DNA of 64,000 nucleotides. It comes from G963675935 sp963823895. GTDB lineage: Bacteria; Planctomycetota; Planctomycetia; Pirellulales; Thermoguttaceae. A program made the translations under genes and the position numbers. Location: the NCBI GenBank assembly GCA_963823895.1, contig CAWGNG010000026.1, forward strand, positions 124,001-188,000. The letters run 5' to 3'. The notes beneath the pieces were generated by a model, which was not told the origin of the DNA, searched no databases, and saw only the letters and a list, made by a program, of their open reading frames with translations. Of the stretch, positions 52,379 through 64,000 are shown piece after piece (within the stretch, counting starts at the first letter, position 1; every line of letters starts with the position of its first letter).

Positions 52379-52404
52379 GGGGGTGGCGGTGCAACTGCCA
52401 CCCC
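52379..52404. repeat. GGGGGTGGCGGTGCAACTGCCACCCC hairpin
   Basis: Near-perfect palindrome between the 62-aa gene and the BBP7 gene, same family as 16679 and 55713. Confidence 0.8.
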
Positions 52405-52459
52405 AATATCATCGCAATACGGCCGTGCCGTTCGCTGTTCTTGCGCGAGACGTTCTTGG

Positions 52460-53785
52460 CTATCGGTTGACGGTGAAGCCAATGGTCACGCCGTTGACAA
52501 AGAGGCCTTGGCGGTTGCCCGAGGGGTCGATGCCCAGGGGTTGTTCGCCGGCCGGCGTGCCGACGCTGTAGTTGATGATGTTGTTGGCCCGCGCGATGTC
52601 GTCCACCCACCAGCCCGTCCAGCCCGCCTTGAACTCGATGGAGCGGGTGATCTGGTACTTGGCTTCCAACCGCAATTCAACCATGGGCGAAAACACACGT
52701 TCGTAGTCGACGTAGGTCGCCGTCGCGTGGGCCATCGTCACCGGTTGGAACGGCGGATAGACATAGTTGTAGCTGTATGTTATTGGCGGGTTGGGGTTGG
52801 TGATCGTGACCACGGTCCTCGGTCCCGGGTTCAAACCGGGCCCCATGTCGACCGTTTGCGAGAGGTTTTGGCAGTTCAAGCCGGCCATGAAGCGGCCTTC
52901 GGTGGAGAAGGTCCAGCGGCCCTGTTTCTTGAACCATCGCAACCCGATCTGCGGACCAACGATATGGTTCTCCGCGGTGGTGTCCCAATAGCTTCCAGCC
53001 AGGAACGAGGGAACGTTCGTGGCCGCCGGAGTGTTGTTTCCCGTCACCGCAGTAACTTGGTTTAAGGCATTTGAACTCACCTGCGTGCTAACGTTGAAGT
53101 TGTCGTTGAACTCGTAATAGCGAGCCCCCAGGAACAACTCGAACGTTCCACCGTTGTGGCAAGTCATGAAGCGGTGCAGATAGTTCGCTTCTACGCCCCA
53201 CGTATCAAGGAAGTTCTCGACAAGCACGTTGTTGAAGTAGGTCGGCAAGTCCCTGAATACCGGCGGAGAGTACGGCGGCACGGTCGTGGAGTCGCTGTTG
53301 ACGTTGCCCTGCAACAACCGTTCTCCATGCGGCCCAAACGCCGGGTCGTTGAAGTTGATGTCGGCTTCCGGGGCCTCGAAGGCTTGGCTCTGGTCGCGCT
53401 GCTGGTAGATGCTCACGAACCAACCGTTGCGATCCTCGATGCGGCCAAACTCGATGCGGTTGGCAACGCTAAACTGGCTGTTAAGCGGCGACGTGTCCAG
53501 CGTATTCGTCTCGTACCGCACGTCCCTGCTGTCATCCGGGCCATAGTTGACCAGCCGGGCGCCGGGGTATCCGATGGTCGCGACTTTCGGGGCTGAGATC
53601 GACCAATACAGAACGTCGTACTGGAAAAAATAGCCTTCGTTCAGTTCCGGAAGGCCCCCATAGGTGCTTACATCCGCCGGGGCAAATATCTGGAAACCCA
53701 AAGGCCCCTGGCCAAGACTCGGCGTTGCCAAGAGACAAACAAGGAGTCCGATGGCCCCCAATGAACTCGTGCGGTTGAACGACAT
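52460..53785 (-). CDS. BBP7-family outer-membrane beta-barrel protein
   Basis: A 441-residue secreted barrel. A signal peptide (SLGAIGLLVCLLATPSLGQG, cleavage near residue 24) precedes a mature part rich in aromatic and Asn/Gly strands, with FFQYDVLYWSISAPKVATIG near the N-terminus and a C-terminal ...VNGVTIGFTVNR ending in an aromatic/basic last strand. The YWDTTAENHIVGPQIGLRWF segment is typical of the planctomycete BBP7 family. Start ATG 53785 is preferred because it directly precedes the signal peptide. Location: outer membrane. The family is taxon-restricted, supporting the assignment of the window to planctomycetes. Confidence 0.87.
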   Translation of the reverse strand: MSFNRTSSLGAIGLLVCLLATPSLGQGPLGFQIFAPADVSTYGGLPELNEGYFFQYDVLYWSISAPKVATIGYPGARLVNYGPDDSRDVRYETNTLDTSPLNSQFSVANRIEFGRIEDRNGWFVSIYQQRDQSQAFEAPEADINFNDPAFGPHGERLLQGNVNSDSTTVPPYSPPVFRDLPTYFNNVLVENFLDTWGVEANYLHRFMTCHNGGTFELFLGARYYEFNDNFNVSTQVSSNALNQVTAVTGNNTPAATNVPSFLAGSYWDTTAENHIVGPQIGLRWFKKQGRWTFSTEGRFMAGLNCQNLSQTVDMGPGLNPGPRTVVTITNPNPPITYSYNYVYPPFQPVTMAHATATYVDYERVFSPMVELRLEAKYQITRSIEFKAGWTGWWVDDIARANNIINYSVGTPAGEQPLGIDPSGNRQGLFVNGVTIGFTVNR

Positions 53786-54491
53786 AGCTTTGGTCCACCT
53801 TATCTGCGCCCAATACGGACGTATCCCCAACCATCCGATAGGGAGGGGCTACATTCTCATCGTGACGATAGTATCGGACGTGACGGTCGCGCGAGTTGAG
53901 TAAGAAAGGCAAAGCTTAACGAAAAAAACGAGAAAGCTAAGCCGCAAGAGGGGAAAGCGTGGCCGCGGATGCGGCAACATGGGGGGGCAGCGAGCTACGC
54001 GCAACGCCCTGCGACTGGTCGCCCGGCGAAACCGGGCCTTCTCTCCGCCACGCGACCAATAGCCGCCCTGCGTTGAGGCGATACACTCTTCTGACCGCCA
54101 TTAAACTGATATGTCCGGCAACATCGCTTTTCACTGGTGCTGCGTCCAAACGACCACTCCAGACCATTGACGCCCGCTGACGAAGACCCATCTTCTCCTA
54201 TTTCTAACCCGCGAGGGGGGAAGAGTTGCCGGTGGCTGCGGCCGCATTCTCCTTGACACCGCAGGGCACTGCAATCATCATGGATTAAGCGGTGCGGGTT
54301 GCGCAAAGGGGACTAGCAGGCTGACGCTATTGGCATGACCTGGCGCCTTCGGCCAATAGAGCTTGAACTGCGCCAAAACAGTTGACAGAACCGGTGAAAT
54401 CGGCTTAGATGGAGGGATCGGGCGGACTGTGCGCAATAGCTAGGCAAGGTGGCGTTGTCGGCACAAGATTCCGCGTGATCGATTCGGACGC
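53786..54491. other. Intergenic region between BBP7 and TIGR03032 genes
   Basis: About 700 bases between divergent genes. Several open frames cross it but none has coding character or a ribosome binding site. It must contain both promoters; I could not assign them. Nothing else recognised. Confidence 0.45.
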
Positions 54492-55643
54492 ATGGGAAGT
54501 CAGGCCGCCTTGAATGATCCTGCTGTCGTCGCTTGTTCGGCGACACCGGGTTTCTTGACTTGGCTCGCGCAAGCCGCAGGCTCGATCGCGGTCTCGACGT
54601 ACCAGGCTGGCAAGGTGGCGATGATTGGCCGGGACGACCGCCAAGCCACCTTGCTGATGCGTCAATTCGACAAGCCGCTCGGGTTGGCGGCGTCGGAGAA
54701 TCGGCTAGTTCTGGCCACGCGACATGACGTTGTGGTTCTGGCAAACGCCCCCTTGCTGGCGGGCGACTTTCTCGAGGAACAGCCCGGTCGTTATGATGCC
54801 CTTTATTTGCCGCGCGCGACCTATCACACGGGCGATCTGAACACGCACGACGTGGCGATCTTGGGTGACGAAGTGTGGCTGGCGGCTACGCGGTTCTCCT
54901 GCCTAGCCAAGCTCAGCTACGATTTTAATTTCTTGCCCGTCTGGAAGCCGCCTTTCGTGACCGATCTGGTGCCGGAGGATCGCTGTCATCTGAACGGAAT
55001 TGCAGTCCGCGACGGGCGTCCGCGCTACGTCACCGCGTTGGGGACCACGAACGCGGCGGGCGCGTGGCGCGAGCAGAAGGCGACCGGCGGCGTCTTGATC
55101 GACGTCGACAGCGGCGAGACGATCCTGGACGGATTGGCGATGCCCCATTCGCCCCGCTGGCACGGCGGAAGGCTCTGGCTGCTCAATTCCGGCGCGGGCG
55201 AGTTGCTGTTGGTCGATCCGCAGACCGGCCAGCCCGAGATCGTGTGCCGCCTGCCCGGCTATTTGCGCGGGCTCTGTTTTTGCGGTCCGTATGCGCTGGT
55301 GGGACTGTCAAGAATCCGCGAGCGGCACATCTTCGGCGGATTGCCCGTGCAGCAGCGCTGCGAGAACCTGTTGTGCGGCGTTGCGGTGGTCGAGCTTCGC
55401 AGCGGTCGGGAGGCGGGCTTCTTCGAGTTCACCGCCGGCTGCGAGGAGATCTACGACGTTCAATTCCTGCCTGGCGTCCGGCGGCCGATGATTCTCAATC
55501 TGGAGAAACCGGCGGCGCGTCAAGCGATTACTAATCCCGACTCGTGTTTTTGGCTGCGGCCCAGCAGCGAGATTCGGGAACCGGCCCCAACAGCGTCGGG
55601 GCCTGCGACCAGCGAAGTGTCGAGTGTGTTGGCCGGCGGGTAG
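54492..55643 (+). CDS. TIGR03032-family beta-propeller-like protein
   Basis: A 383-residue protein. The N-terminal SATPGFLTWLAQAAGSIAVS followed by TYQAGKVAMIG is the diagnostic start of TIGR03032 proteins. Repeated blade-like segments follow (VVLANAPLLAGDFLEE, ATYHTGDLNTHDVAILGDEV, FSCLAKLSYDFNFLPVWKPP, PHSPRWHGGRLWLLNSGAGE and LRGLCFCGPYALVGLSRIRE). The last 30 residues are low-complexity. Members occur alongside TPR and surface proteins in planctomycetes; biochemical function is not established. It lies just before the giant surface-protein gene, possibly on the same transcript. Confidence 0.82.
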   Translation: MGSQAALNDPAVVACSATPGFLTWLAQAAGSIAVSTYQAGKVAMIGRDDRQATLLMRQFDKPLGLAASENRLVLATRHDVVVLANAPLLAGDFLEEQPGRYDALYLPRATYHTGDLNTHDVAILGDEVWLAATRFSCLAKLSYDFNFLPVWKPPFVTDLVPEDRCHLNGIAVRDGRPRYVTALGTTNAAGAWREQKATGGVLIDVDSGETILDGLAMPHSPRWHGGRLWLLNSGAGELLLVDPQTGQPEIVCRLPGYLRGLCFCGPYALVGLSRIRERHIFGGLPVQQRCENLLCGVAVVELRSGREAGFFEFTAGCEEIYDVQFLPGVRRPMILNLEKPAARQAITNPDSCFWLRPSSEIREPAPTASGPATSEVSSVLAGG

Positions 55644-55712
55644 CCGTGCCGCAGTGATGTCCGAAGAAACCTTGGAAAATTAACGACTCGTCGGTTTCCG
55701 AATGTCTTGCGT

Positions 55713-55739
55713 TGGGGTGGCAGTTCAACTGCCACCCCA
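55713..55739. repeat. Perfect TGGGGTGGCAGTT hairpin
   Basis: TGGGGTGGCAGTT (55713-55725) and AACTGCCACCCCA (55727-55739) around one base. Lies 40 bases before the giant gene; the upstream in-frame extension of that gene is translated hairpin and is excluded. Confidence 0.9.
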
Positions 55740-55778
55740 GCCGGAACTTTGGAAATCCTGGAAGAGGGGATAGTACCC

Positions 55779-58700
55779 ATGTCTCTGTTGCGAAAGCCGA
55801 AAGCACGTAAGGTTACAAAGGTCGCATCTGCTTGGGAGCGCCTTTGGAGCGCCTTTAGTCCCGCCGAAGGGCGCGGCCGCAAGGACCACAAGCCCCGCCA
55901 TCTGGTCATCGACGCGTTGGAAGAGCGGACGCTGTTGTCGGTCTCGGCCGCGAGCATCGAGTCCAAGTTGCTCGCCACCACGGCCGGCGTCACGGGAATG
56001 CACATGGCCGAGGACTCCAAGGGCGACTTCGTCGTCGTCTGGTCGGCGAACGACACCTACGCGAACACCAACGGCGGCTACGGCGGCACCAACGGCGGCA
56101 CCGTGACGGCTTCCAACATCTACGCCGAGTACCTCACGGATGAAGTGCAGCGGATTGTCTTGCCGCAAGCGGTCCTCAGCAGTACCCCTGGTAAGTATGG
56201 GTCGGTTTCGATCACCTACGGCGGCGACACCGTGCAAGAGCTGACGATCAGTCCCACCACTTCGTCGAATTTCGACCCCCAAATCGGAGTGCCGAAGAAC
56301 GCCGCCGACACGATTTCGGGCACGTTTGAGCTCGCCTATACCGCCAGCGGTGGAACAACGTGCATATCCGCCCCCATCCAGTTCAACGAAGACTCGTTCA
56401 CCGACAGGAACTGGGCCTCGACGTTGGCGGCCCCCGTCACCACCACCACCGCCACGACGCTGACGATTGCCGACGCGAATCTGGCGATTGATGGTTCGTA
56501 CGTCATCCAGGTCGGCACCGAGCGCATGCTGGTCACCAAGACCGCCGCGGGCACGCTGACCGTCACCAGAGGTTACGACAACACGACCGCGACAACGCAT
56601 TCGCTCGCGGACCCGGTGACGATCGTTTCCAACGACACGCTCATTCAAGAGGCGTTGCGGGCGTTGGCCACCACGTACGCCGGCAGCCTGAGCGCGACGG
56701 AAGTGGCGGCGCTGTCGGCGGTCACCGTTACGGCCATCGACTCGCAACATTACACGCTCGACTTCAACGACAACAACCCGGCGACGAACCTCAGCGTCAA
56801 ACAGTTGGCCGTCACCGCGGCCGCTTGGGGCACGGGCTTCCTGCCGGCCGCACAAGTGTCCACGGTCTCCGGACCGATCACGATTTCCGGGATCAAGGTG
56901 TCTCCGACGAATCCCGCGCTCACCGCCTTGTCGATCGTCGATGCCTTCAATCAGCAATCCACAGCTTTCTACACCGCTTCGAACACCGGCATCGCGACCG
57001 TGACCGTCCCCGGCGTTGCGGGCATCGCCACGCCTCTCCCGACGATCGTGGTCACGTCGGTGCCGACTGCGGCCGACCCGAAGGGCTTGTGCACCTTCAA
57101 CATCGAGTTCACCGGCGAGGCGGCGTGTACGATCGTGCCTTTGCTCAACGTTTCCACATGGGACGCGACCGGCGCCGCAATCACGACGCCAACCACCGTC
57201 AGCGTGGTCCAGCAGAACACGGGCATCTTCCGGGTGAATCCCCCGCAACTCGACAATCCCTTCACGCAAGAGCGGGACGTGTTCAACCAGACGGGACCGT
57301 CCGTGGCGATGGACGCCGCCGGCGACTTCGTCGTCACTTGGGAGGGACAGGTTTCCAACTATGATAATCCGGGCAGCGTCTCCGATATCTTCGCCCGGCA
57401 GTACGGAACCGGCGGGAGCATGACCATCCTCGGCGACAACGGCGTGACCCAGAGCACCGTCACCGGCGTGCATCTCGTGCAAGCATACGCGCCTTACTCC
57501 GCCACCTTGGCCGACGACGATCCATTCAAGGTGGCCAGCGACCTCTACACCTTCCGCGCCAACGTGGCCACCGCCAACGCCCAGATTGATCCGTCTGTGG
57601 GCATGGACGCCGCCGGCAACTTCACCATCGCCTGGGCCGACACCGGACAACCGGTCAGCTACTTCAACGGCATCTACATGCGGCAATTCGCCGCCGACGG
57701 CTCGCCGGACGACACCGCCGACGTGATGGTCAGCGACGAAGACACGACGGTGCGCGACGATCCGTACGTCGTCACGAGCGCCGATGGGCATACGCTCATC
57801 TTGTGGGTCAATGAGACCTATGGCGAGATTTATTCTAAACTCTTCGATGCAACCGGCACGGCGTTGAGCCTGCAGACGGACGTTGCCCCCGGCTCCGGCG
57901 CGTCGGCTTGTTTCGACACCAACGACAATATCGCCATTTCGTTTACCGTCTACGGCGATGTGGATTACACGGGACTCCCATCCAATGGCGTGTATCTGGT
58001 GGAATCCAGTCTGGCCGCGTACCCGACGTATGCGCCGGCGATGGTGCCGGTATACATCGGCGCGGACATTCGGCCTTTGACCCGCATCAACGGCGCCGAC
58101 ACGTGGCCCGACGCACCCACCTGGCCAAACGATCAGGTTGGCGGACAGGTTGTCATGGACGCGGATGGCGACTTGACGGTCGCCTATAGTGGTTTCGGTC
58201 CCGACACCAATGGCGATTTGGCGCTCACTCAGTCCCAAAACACCTCCTTGCAGACTTTGCTGACGGCCTATGCGAACGAAAGCGGCACGGGTTTGACCGC
58301 CGCCCAAATCACCTGGCTGAAAAGCGGAAAGATCACGCTCCCGTACAACAGCACCACCGGGACCAACCACACTATTCCCGGCGACATCGACAGCGAGATC
58401 GACGAAATCCTGATGAACGCCATGCAAACGGTGGCCAACAAGGGTTACGGTTTCAACGCCACGCAGGCCGGCTGTTTGCGGGGCATTCTGGAAGAGATCG
58501 CCGACTTGGCGCGCGGCGACGCCAACGCCGTGATGTATACCCAGTCCGACGCCGATCCGACCATACAATCGACCATTCTTGACACCGACCAGATCGTCAA
58601 CAGCCAACGCGACGGCAACAACGCCCAATTCATCATTTCGGTCGGCGAAACCGCACCACTCTCAAGCAACGGGACCGGCACGATCGAGGTCGACATTACC

Positions 58701-61700
58701 GACCTCCTTACCGGATATACACTTCCCGGTGCAGCGGTTCAGGTTACGCTCACGCCGGTGTACGGCGACCCCAACAACCCCACCACTATAACCAGCTATA
58801 CCGTCCCCGACGTTCTCGGGGCCATTGAAGCGTCCTTGGCGGCCAACCCATACTGTCTGGGTGCCAATCTCTGTTTCACGGTTCGCGAGTTGACCGCCCA
58901 GGAGTTGGCGGCCCGCGCGGGCACCGATTGGGATCTGCAAAAGACGCAAGTGCCCAACAAGACGTACGTGTATGAAGTTACCTTCATGGGGCAGTTGCAC
59001 GACACGCCGCTGGTCTTGCAGGTCACGCCCGGTGGCGGTTTCACGGCCGTCTCCGCTGCCTATGCCCAAAGCTCGTCGCCCGTGCCCGGTTCCAGCGGCT
59101 CCGTCGGCACGCCGCAATACGATGCGCAGATCGGCATTACGCCCGAGGGGAATTTCACAATTACGTACTTGCAGGACAATTTGGACGGCGCCGGCAACGT
59201 AACGTCCACGAGCATCTACTATCGCGTTTACAATGAGAGCACCGACACCGCCGGCCCAACCGTCACGGACGTGAGCCTGGTGAGCACGAGTGGAGAGAAG
59301 GCCGATCTGAACATCAGCAACACGGCCACAATGCAAAACAGCGCCGCCTACGCGGTGGTCAGCGTCTCGAAAGCCTTGTACGACAGCCTCGCGCACAGCG
59401 GCAACGCCGCCAGCAATCCGGCCAACTACGTTCTCTTGGATGCCAACGGCAATCCGATCGCCGGCGCCATTTCGGCGGTCTATTTCGGGCTGGACGAAGC
59501 CGCCACCCTGGCGGTCTACGGTTCGCCCAATGGCGGCGACTTCTCGGCGCTGAGCTCGACGCCGAGCGGCAGATATGAAATTGTCATCGTGTTCAACGAC
59601 GGCGGAACGGGGGGAACCGTGACGCCGCTGACCACCGGCACCTACACGCTCACGATCAAGGCGCCCGCCACCAACTCGACCGGGATCACCGACGTGGCGG
59701 GCGTCCCCCTCGGCTACACCGGCTACACCGCTCAGAACGGGAATGGGGGCGGCGTAAATTACAGCCTCAAGTTCTCGCTTGCCGTTACCAGCGACACCAC
59801 CGGCGGCAAGACTGGAACGGAAATCCTGGTCAATCAGACCACTACCGGCGTGCAAACGACGGAGTCCACCGGAACGAACGTCAACGGATATTCCGCCAAC
59901 ACCCGCACAATCGCCTGCGACGACGACGGCGAGTTCGTCGTCGTCTGGCTGCAGTACGAGAGCGACGGCACCACCGACGTCTACATGCGGCTCTACAACA
60001 AGATCGGCAACCCTTTGACCAACGAGAACGATGGTCAACACCTACACCGCCGGCGACCAAACGGAGGTCTCGGTGGCGATGGACGCCGTCGGCGATTTCG
60101 TCGTGGTTTGGGCGAGCCAAGACCAGGATCCCGACGGCAGTTGGGGAATCTACGGCCAGCGCTTCAACGCAGTGGGAACGAAGATCGGCGGCGAGTTCCG
60201 CGTCAACACCAAGACCGGCAACGACCAGGTCTCCCCCTCCGTCGCTATGGACAGCAAAGGCGATTTCGTCGTCGTTTGGGCTACGCAGGGACAGTCGTCC
60301 GGCAACTTCAACGGCATCGACGGACAAGTTTTCGACAGCGGAGGCAACGAGCTTGGCTCCGAATTCGCCGTCAACTCACAGAACGTCGGCAGTTGCGGGA
60401 CCACCGCCAGCAACAACACGCTGCACCCGGAGATCGCCATGGGCGACATCGGAACGTTCGTGGTGGTGTGGACCGCCGTCACCACCCAGGCGAACGGCGT
60501 CGCCACCAACAGCGTCATCATGGGACGCATGTTCACCTGGGATTCCACCGGCGCCACGCCGATGTTGGTCACCACCACCGTCAACGGCCAATCCGCCAAC
60601 AGCAACACGGAGTTCCAAGTCAGCGTCGGCGACAACACGTTCATCGCCGACGCCCAGGCCCTGGCCAACGACCGTCTGGCGGCAAGTCCGTTCTTCGCCA
60701 GCAATGCCGCGGTGGCAATGAACTCCTCGGGTCAGTTCGTCGTCACCTGGGAGGCTTTCCAGGATAACGATCAGATAGACAGCCCCACGGACGTCGTCAA
60801 CAGCTATGGCATCTATTATCGCCAATTCACCGCCGGCGGCCAGGCGAAGACCCCGATGGACGAACAGGCCAATCAGGTCGTCACCGCGCTGGATACGACG
60901 ATCTTCTACTCGCTGGCGCAGTCGGCCCTTTATGCCGGCGATCAGGTGAGATCGTCGGTCAGCATGGACACGGACGGCAATTTCACCATCACTTGGGACG
61001 GCAACGGATCGAGCACGACGGACACCACGAATCCCCAGGACCTGGCGGCCGCCTTCGATCAAGACAGCCAAGGCGTCTGGGTTCGCTCCTTCCAATCGAC
61101 GGCGCTCGGCGCCACTACAAATCCGGCCACTTCCACGGAGTCGCGGGTAAACTCCACCTCCCTGGGAATTCAGGATTGCGCGAGCGTCGCCATGACCGCC
61201 GACGGCGGCTACATCGTCGACTGGTCCGGCAAGGGAACGGGGGATTCGCAGGGCGTCTTTTTCAAGATCTACCCCTCGACAACCGACACCGACGGCCCGA
61301 TTGTCGCCGACGCGACGCTGGTGACCACCGCCGGCAATACCCTCGATCTGAACGTCAGCACCGCGAACCAGACCAGCACGCCGATCAGCTACATCGTCCT
61401 CGATGTCGACGAAGCGCTGTACGACAGCCTCACCAAGACGGGCAACGCCGCCAGCAATCCGGCCAACTACGTCCTCGACGATTCCACGGGCACAGCCATC
61501 CCGGGCGGAATTTCCGCCGTCTATTATGGCCTCAACGAGGTCTCGGCCCTCTCCTCGACCATTCCGGTCCTCAATCCGACGCCGAGCGGCAAGTACGAAA
61601 TCGTCATCGCGGTCAACGTCAGCGGCGCGCCGCTGCCCACCGGCACGTACACCCTGAAGCTTCTGACGCCGATCAACCCATCGCTGAACAATCCCGCCGG

Positions 61701-64000
61701 CAAGCCCGGAATCACCGACCTTGTCGGGAACAAGCTCAACGCGACCGCCGCCAACCCTGCCGGATCGAATTATTCGATTACCTTCTCGCTCAGCATTAGC
61801 GGCGGCAACCCCACCACCAAGTACGGGACGGAGGTCCTGGTCAACCAGACGATCGCGGGCGTGCAAACGACGAGTTCCACCGGTTTGAACGTGGCCGGAG
61901 ATCCCGCCGTCGACCGTTGCGTCGCCAGCGACGATGCCGGGGACTTCGTCGTCGTCTGGATCCAGTACGAGAGCAACAACACCACCGACGTCTTCATGCG
62001 GCTCTACGACAACACCGGCAACCCCTTGACCAATGAGGAGATGGTCAACACCTACACGACGGGCAACCAGACCGAACCCTCGGTGGCGATGGACGCCGAC
62101 GGCGATTACGTCATCGTGTGGGCCAGCCAAGGGCAGGACCCCGATGGCAGTTGGGGAATCTACGGCCAGCGGTTCAATTCGATGGGATCGACGGTTGGCG
62201 ACGAGTTCCGCGTCAACACCAACACGGCCAACGATCAGGTCTCGCCCGACGTGGCCATGGACAGCCAAGGCGACTTCATCGTCGTCTGGGCCACGCAGGG
62301 CCAGTCGTACAGCTACTTTAACACCATCAAGGGGCAGATATACGGTTATAACGGCAGCAAGCTCGGCGGCGAATTCGCCGTCAACTCGCAGAACATCCCC
62401 GGCACCGGCTTGACGGCCAGCAACAACCAGTTGCACCCGTCCATCGCCATGTCACAATCTCCGCTCAGCGGCAGCCCCGCAACGTTCATGGTGGTGTGGA
62501 CCGCCGTCACCTCTCAATTCAACGGCGTCGCCACGGGCAGCGTGATTAAGGGCCGCGACTTCACCTGGAACTCCGCCGGGGCCACCCCGATGACGATCCA
62601 AGGCAGCAACACCGAGTTCCAAGTCAGCGTCGGGTCGGCAGGCTACATCCCTTCTGACCCCGAGGATTACGTCCCCTTGCCCGCGACGGGTCTGATGGCG
62701 AGCAACGCCCAGGTGGCGATGGACCGCGCGGGCAATGCGGTCGTCGCCTGGGAGGCCTTTCAGGACAACGACATACTCGACCAGCCCACTGACGTCGTCA
62801 ACACCTACGGCATCTATTTCCGCGCGTTCAATCCCGACGGCACGGCGAAAACCCCGGTCGACGAACACGCCAACGAGTTGGTACACGTGCTGGATCCGAC
62901 ACAGAACCCCCTCTACACATGGCCGCAAGATGAGGCGTTCTATGGCAATCAGATGCACCCGGCGGTCAGCATGGACGCGGACGGCGATTTCGCCATCGCC
63001 TGGGACGGCCCCGGCACGGACACGACCGACCCGGCGACCGTCTCCGACGTGGCGGCGCAGTTCAATCAGGATCAGAGCGGCGTTTGGGTTCGCCAGTTCC
63101 ACTCGATTCCCAACGGTTACATGGCGCTTCCGGCCGTTAAGGAGGAGGTTCGGGTGAACGACACCAGCCTCGGCGTGCAGGAAAGCCCGAGCCTCGCCAT
63201 GGCCTCCAACGGCACGTTCGTCACCGTCTGGTCGGGCAATGGAATCGGCGATTCCCAGGGCGTCTTCTTCAAGATTTACAAGGAGCCGACCGACACCGCC
63301 GGCCCCATCGTGACCGGTTTCGAATTGCCCGACGGCACGCCGATTAGCAACACTTCGGTCGCGGCGGCGATCCAGGCCGTGATCATCACCTTCGACGAGG
63401 CGCTCGACCCGACCACCGCGGTGAACCTGAACAACTATGCCCTGGTGTGCAACGGCGCCCAGGTGAACGGCGCGCTGGCCGCCGCCTACTACACCGGCCG
63501 CGACACGGCCACCAATCCACTTGTCCTCACCGATATTGCCAGCAAGTACCCCGGCGTCACCCTCTCCGTCGGTGCAACGAACAAGTACGAGGTCGTTTTG
63601 ATCTTCAGTTCGGCGCTGGTCAGCGGCAACTACCAGATTGTCGTGAGGAACAGCATCCGCGACGTCGCGGGCAACGCCTTGTACACCACCGGCAGCAGCG
63701 TCAACGGCGCGGTCGTCTCGGGGTCGCTTACCATCATCGTGCCGACCAACACGGAAACAACGATCAGCACCAACGCGACGTTGACCTACAATACGGCCGA
63801 CGCGGTCGCTTCCGACGCCAAGGGCGACTCCGTAGCGGTCTGGGCCGGCACGACAGCCAACAACGCCGGCGTTTGGGCCGGAATCTACGACCAGACCACG
63901 ACCGCCAACGCCGACGGCACCCAATCCACGTCGTTCGCGTTGATCAAGCAATTCCAGGTCAGCACCGACACGACTGCCACCGACGCTTCGGTGGCCGTGG
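55779..64000 (+). CDS. Giant repetitive surface protein with LEPR-XLL-like N-terminus (partial, frameshifted)
   Basis: At least 2,740 residues; runs off the window. The basic N-terminus carries LEERTLLSVSA (residues 47-57), a variant of the LEPR-XLL motif of large exported planctomycete proteins. The body is built of blade-like repeats with a DxxGDFVVVW core (for example MAEDSKGDFVVVW, SVAMDAAGDFVVTW) and Ig-like SbsA-type domains (about 59251-59790, 61282-61800 and 63290-63740, with TPSGKYEIVIAVNVSGA). A module of about 670 residues starting near 59820 is repeated from 61831. The frame breaks at about 60030: copy one has one base more than copy two in the NPLTNE(E)MVNTY stretch; from 60031 the frame stays open to the window end. 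Start ATG 55779 has GAAGAGGGGA upstream. Cell-surface or extracellular location is inferred. Confidence 0.87.

Noticed and set aside
53937..54306. Open frames in the region between BBP7 and TIGR03032 genes
   Set aside because: Cys/Arg-rich random-looking translations, no start signals.
55725..58628. Long open frame (967 codons) on the minus strand opposite the giant gene
   Set aside because: Pure antisense of a repetitive GC-rich gene; no motifs and no ribosome binding site. The same holds for 60376-62436 and 62452-63951.

Overview
The window reads as a GC-rich chromosomal segment of a planctomycete, probably Pirellulales-like. The evidence is a BBP7-type outer-membrane barrel protein, a PEP-CTERM sorting tail, an NPYQSP-type N-terminus on a membrane protein, a giant surface protein with an LEPR-XLL-like N-terminal motif, a TIGR03032-type protein, dapL, and several TPR proteins of the TMTC type. 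No rRNA, tRNA or CRISPR array was seen. About ten single-base frame breaks, mostly in GC-rich runs, suggest either an imperfect assembly or ongoing decay; they are flagged gene by gene.

Layout. 1-2.6 kb: three tightly packed genes ending in a ComEC-like metallo-beta-lactamase-fold protein. 3.0-5.6 kb: rpsO and pnp. 6.1-8.3 kb: a two-gene unit of an AlbA_2/HATPase protein and a ParA-like ATPase; both this unit and the first look less GC-rich than their surroundings and resemble accessory (possibly defence) cassettes. 8.3-10.2 kb: small proteins, a frameshifted PEP-CTERM protein and rpsU with a good promoter and terminator. 10.2-12.3 kb: a decayed TMTC-like gene.

12.4-26.7 kb, minus strand: a surface-sugar gene cluster. 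rfbF, rfbG and rfbH make the CDP-3,6-dideoxyhexose intermediate. Around them are a two-domain acetolactate-synthase-like TPP enzyme (a YerE-like carboligase candidate), an SDR, a NeuB-SAF-cupin synthase, a GtrB-like glycosyltransferase, a sugar-type methyltransferase, a GDP-mannose-hydrolase-like Nudix protein, a HAD-like protein and two radical SAM enzymes, one of them cobalamin-binding. Stop/start overlaps (rfbF-rfbG, SDR-GT2, GT2-NeuB) support co-transcription.

27-33.3 kb, plus strand: ald, purE, mtnA, a DUF2335 pair and dapL. 33.5-44.6 kb: a YfhO-like membrane protein convergent with four tandem TMTC-like (GT-C plus TPR) genes, whose tails show recent duplication. 44.8-48.3 kb: small membrane proteins, one cut by a 1,448-bp IS4-family element with unusually long flanking direct repeats. 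48.6-52.0 kb: a fused fatty-acyl-AMP ligase / acyl carrier / alpha-oxoamine synthase. 52.2-64 kb: a small protein, the BBP7 barrel, a TIGR03032 protein and a giant repetitive surface protein that runs off the window.

A recurring theme is a set of short perfect or near-perfect palindromes of several sequence families at about twenty sites. Most are intergenic, but several lie in frame inside genes, including the same position in all five TMTC-like copies.
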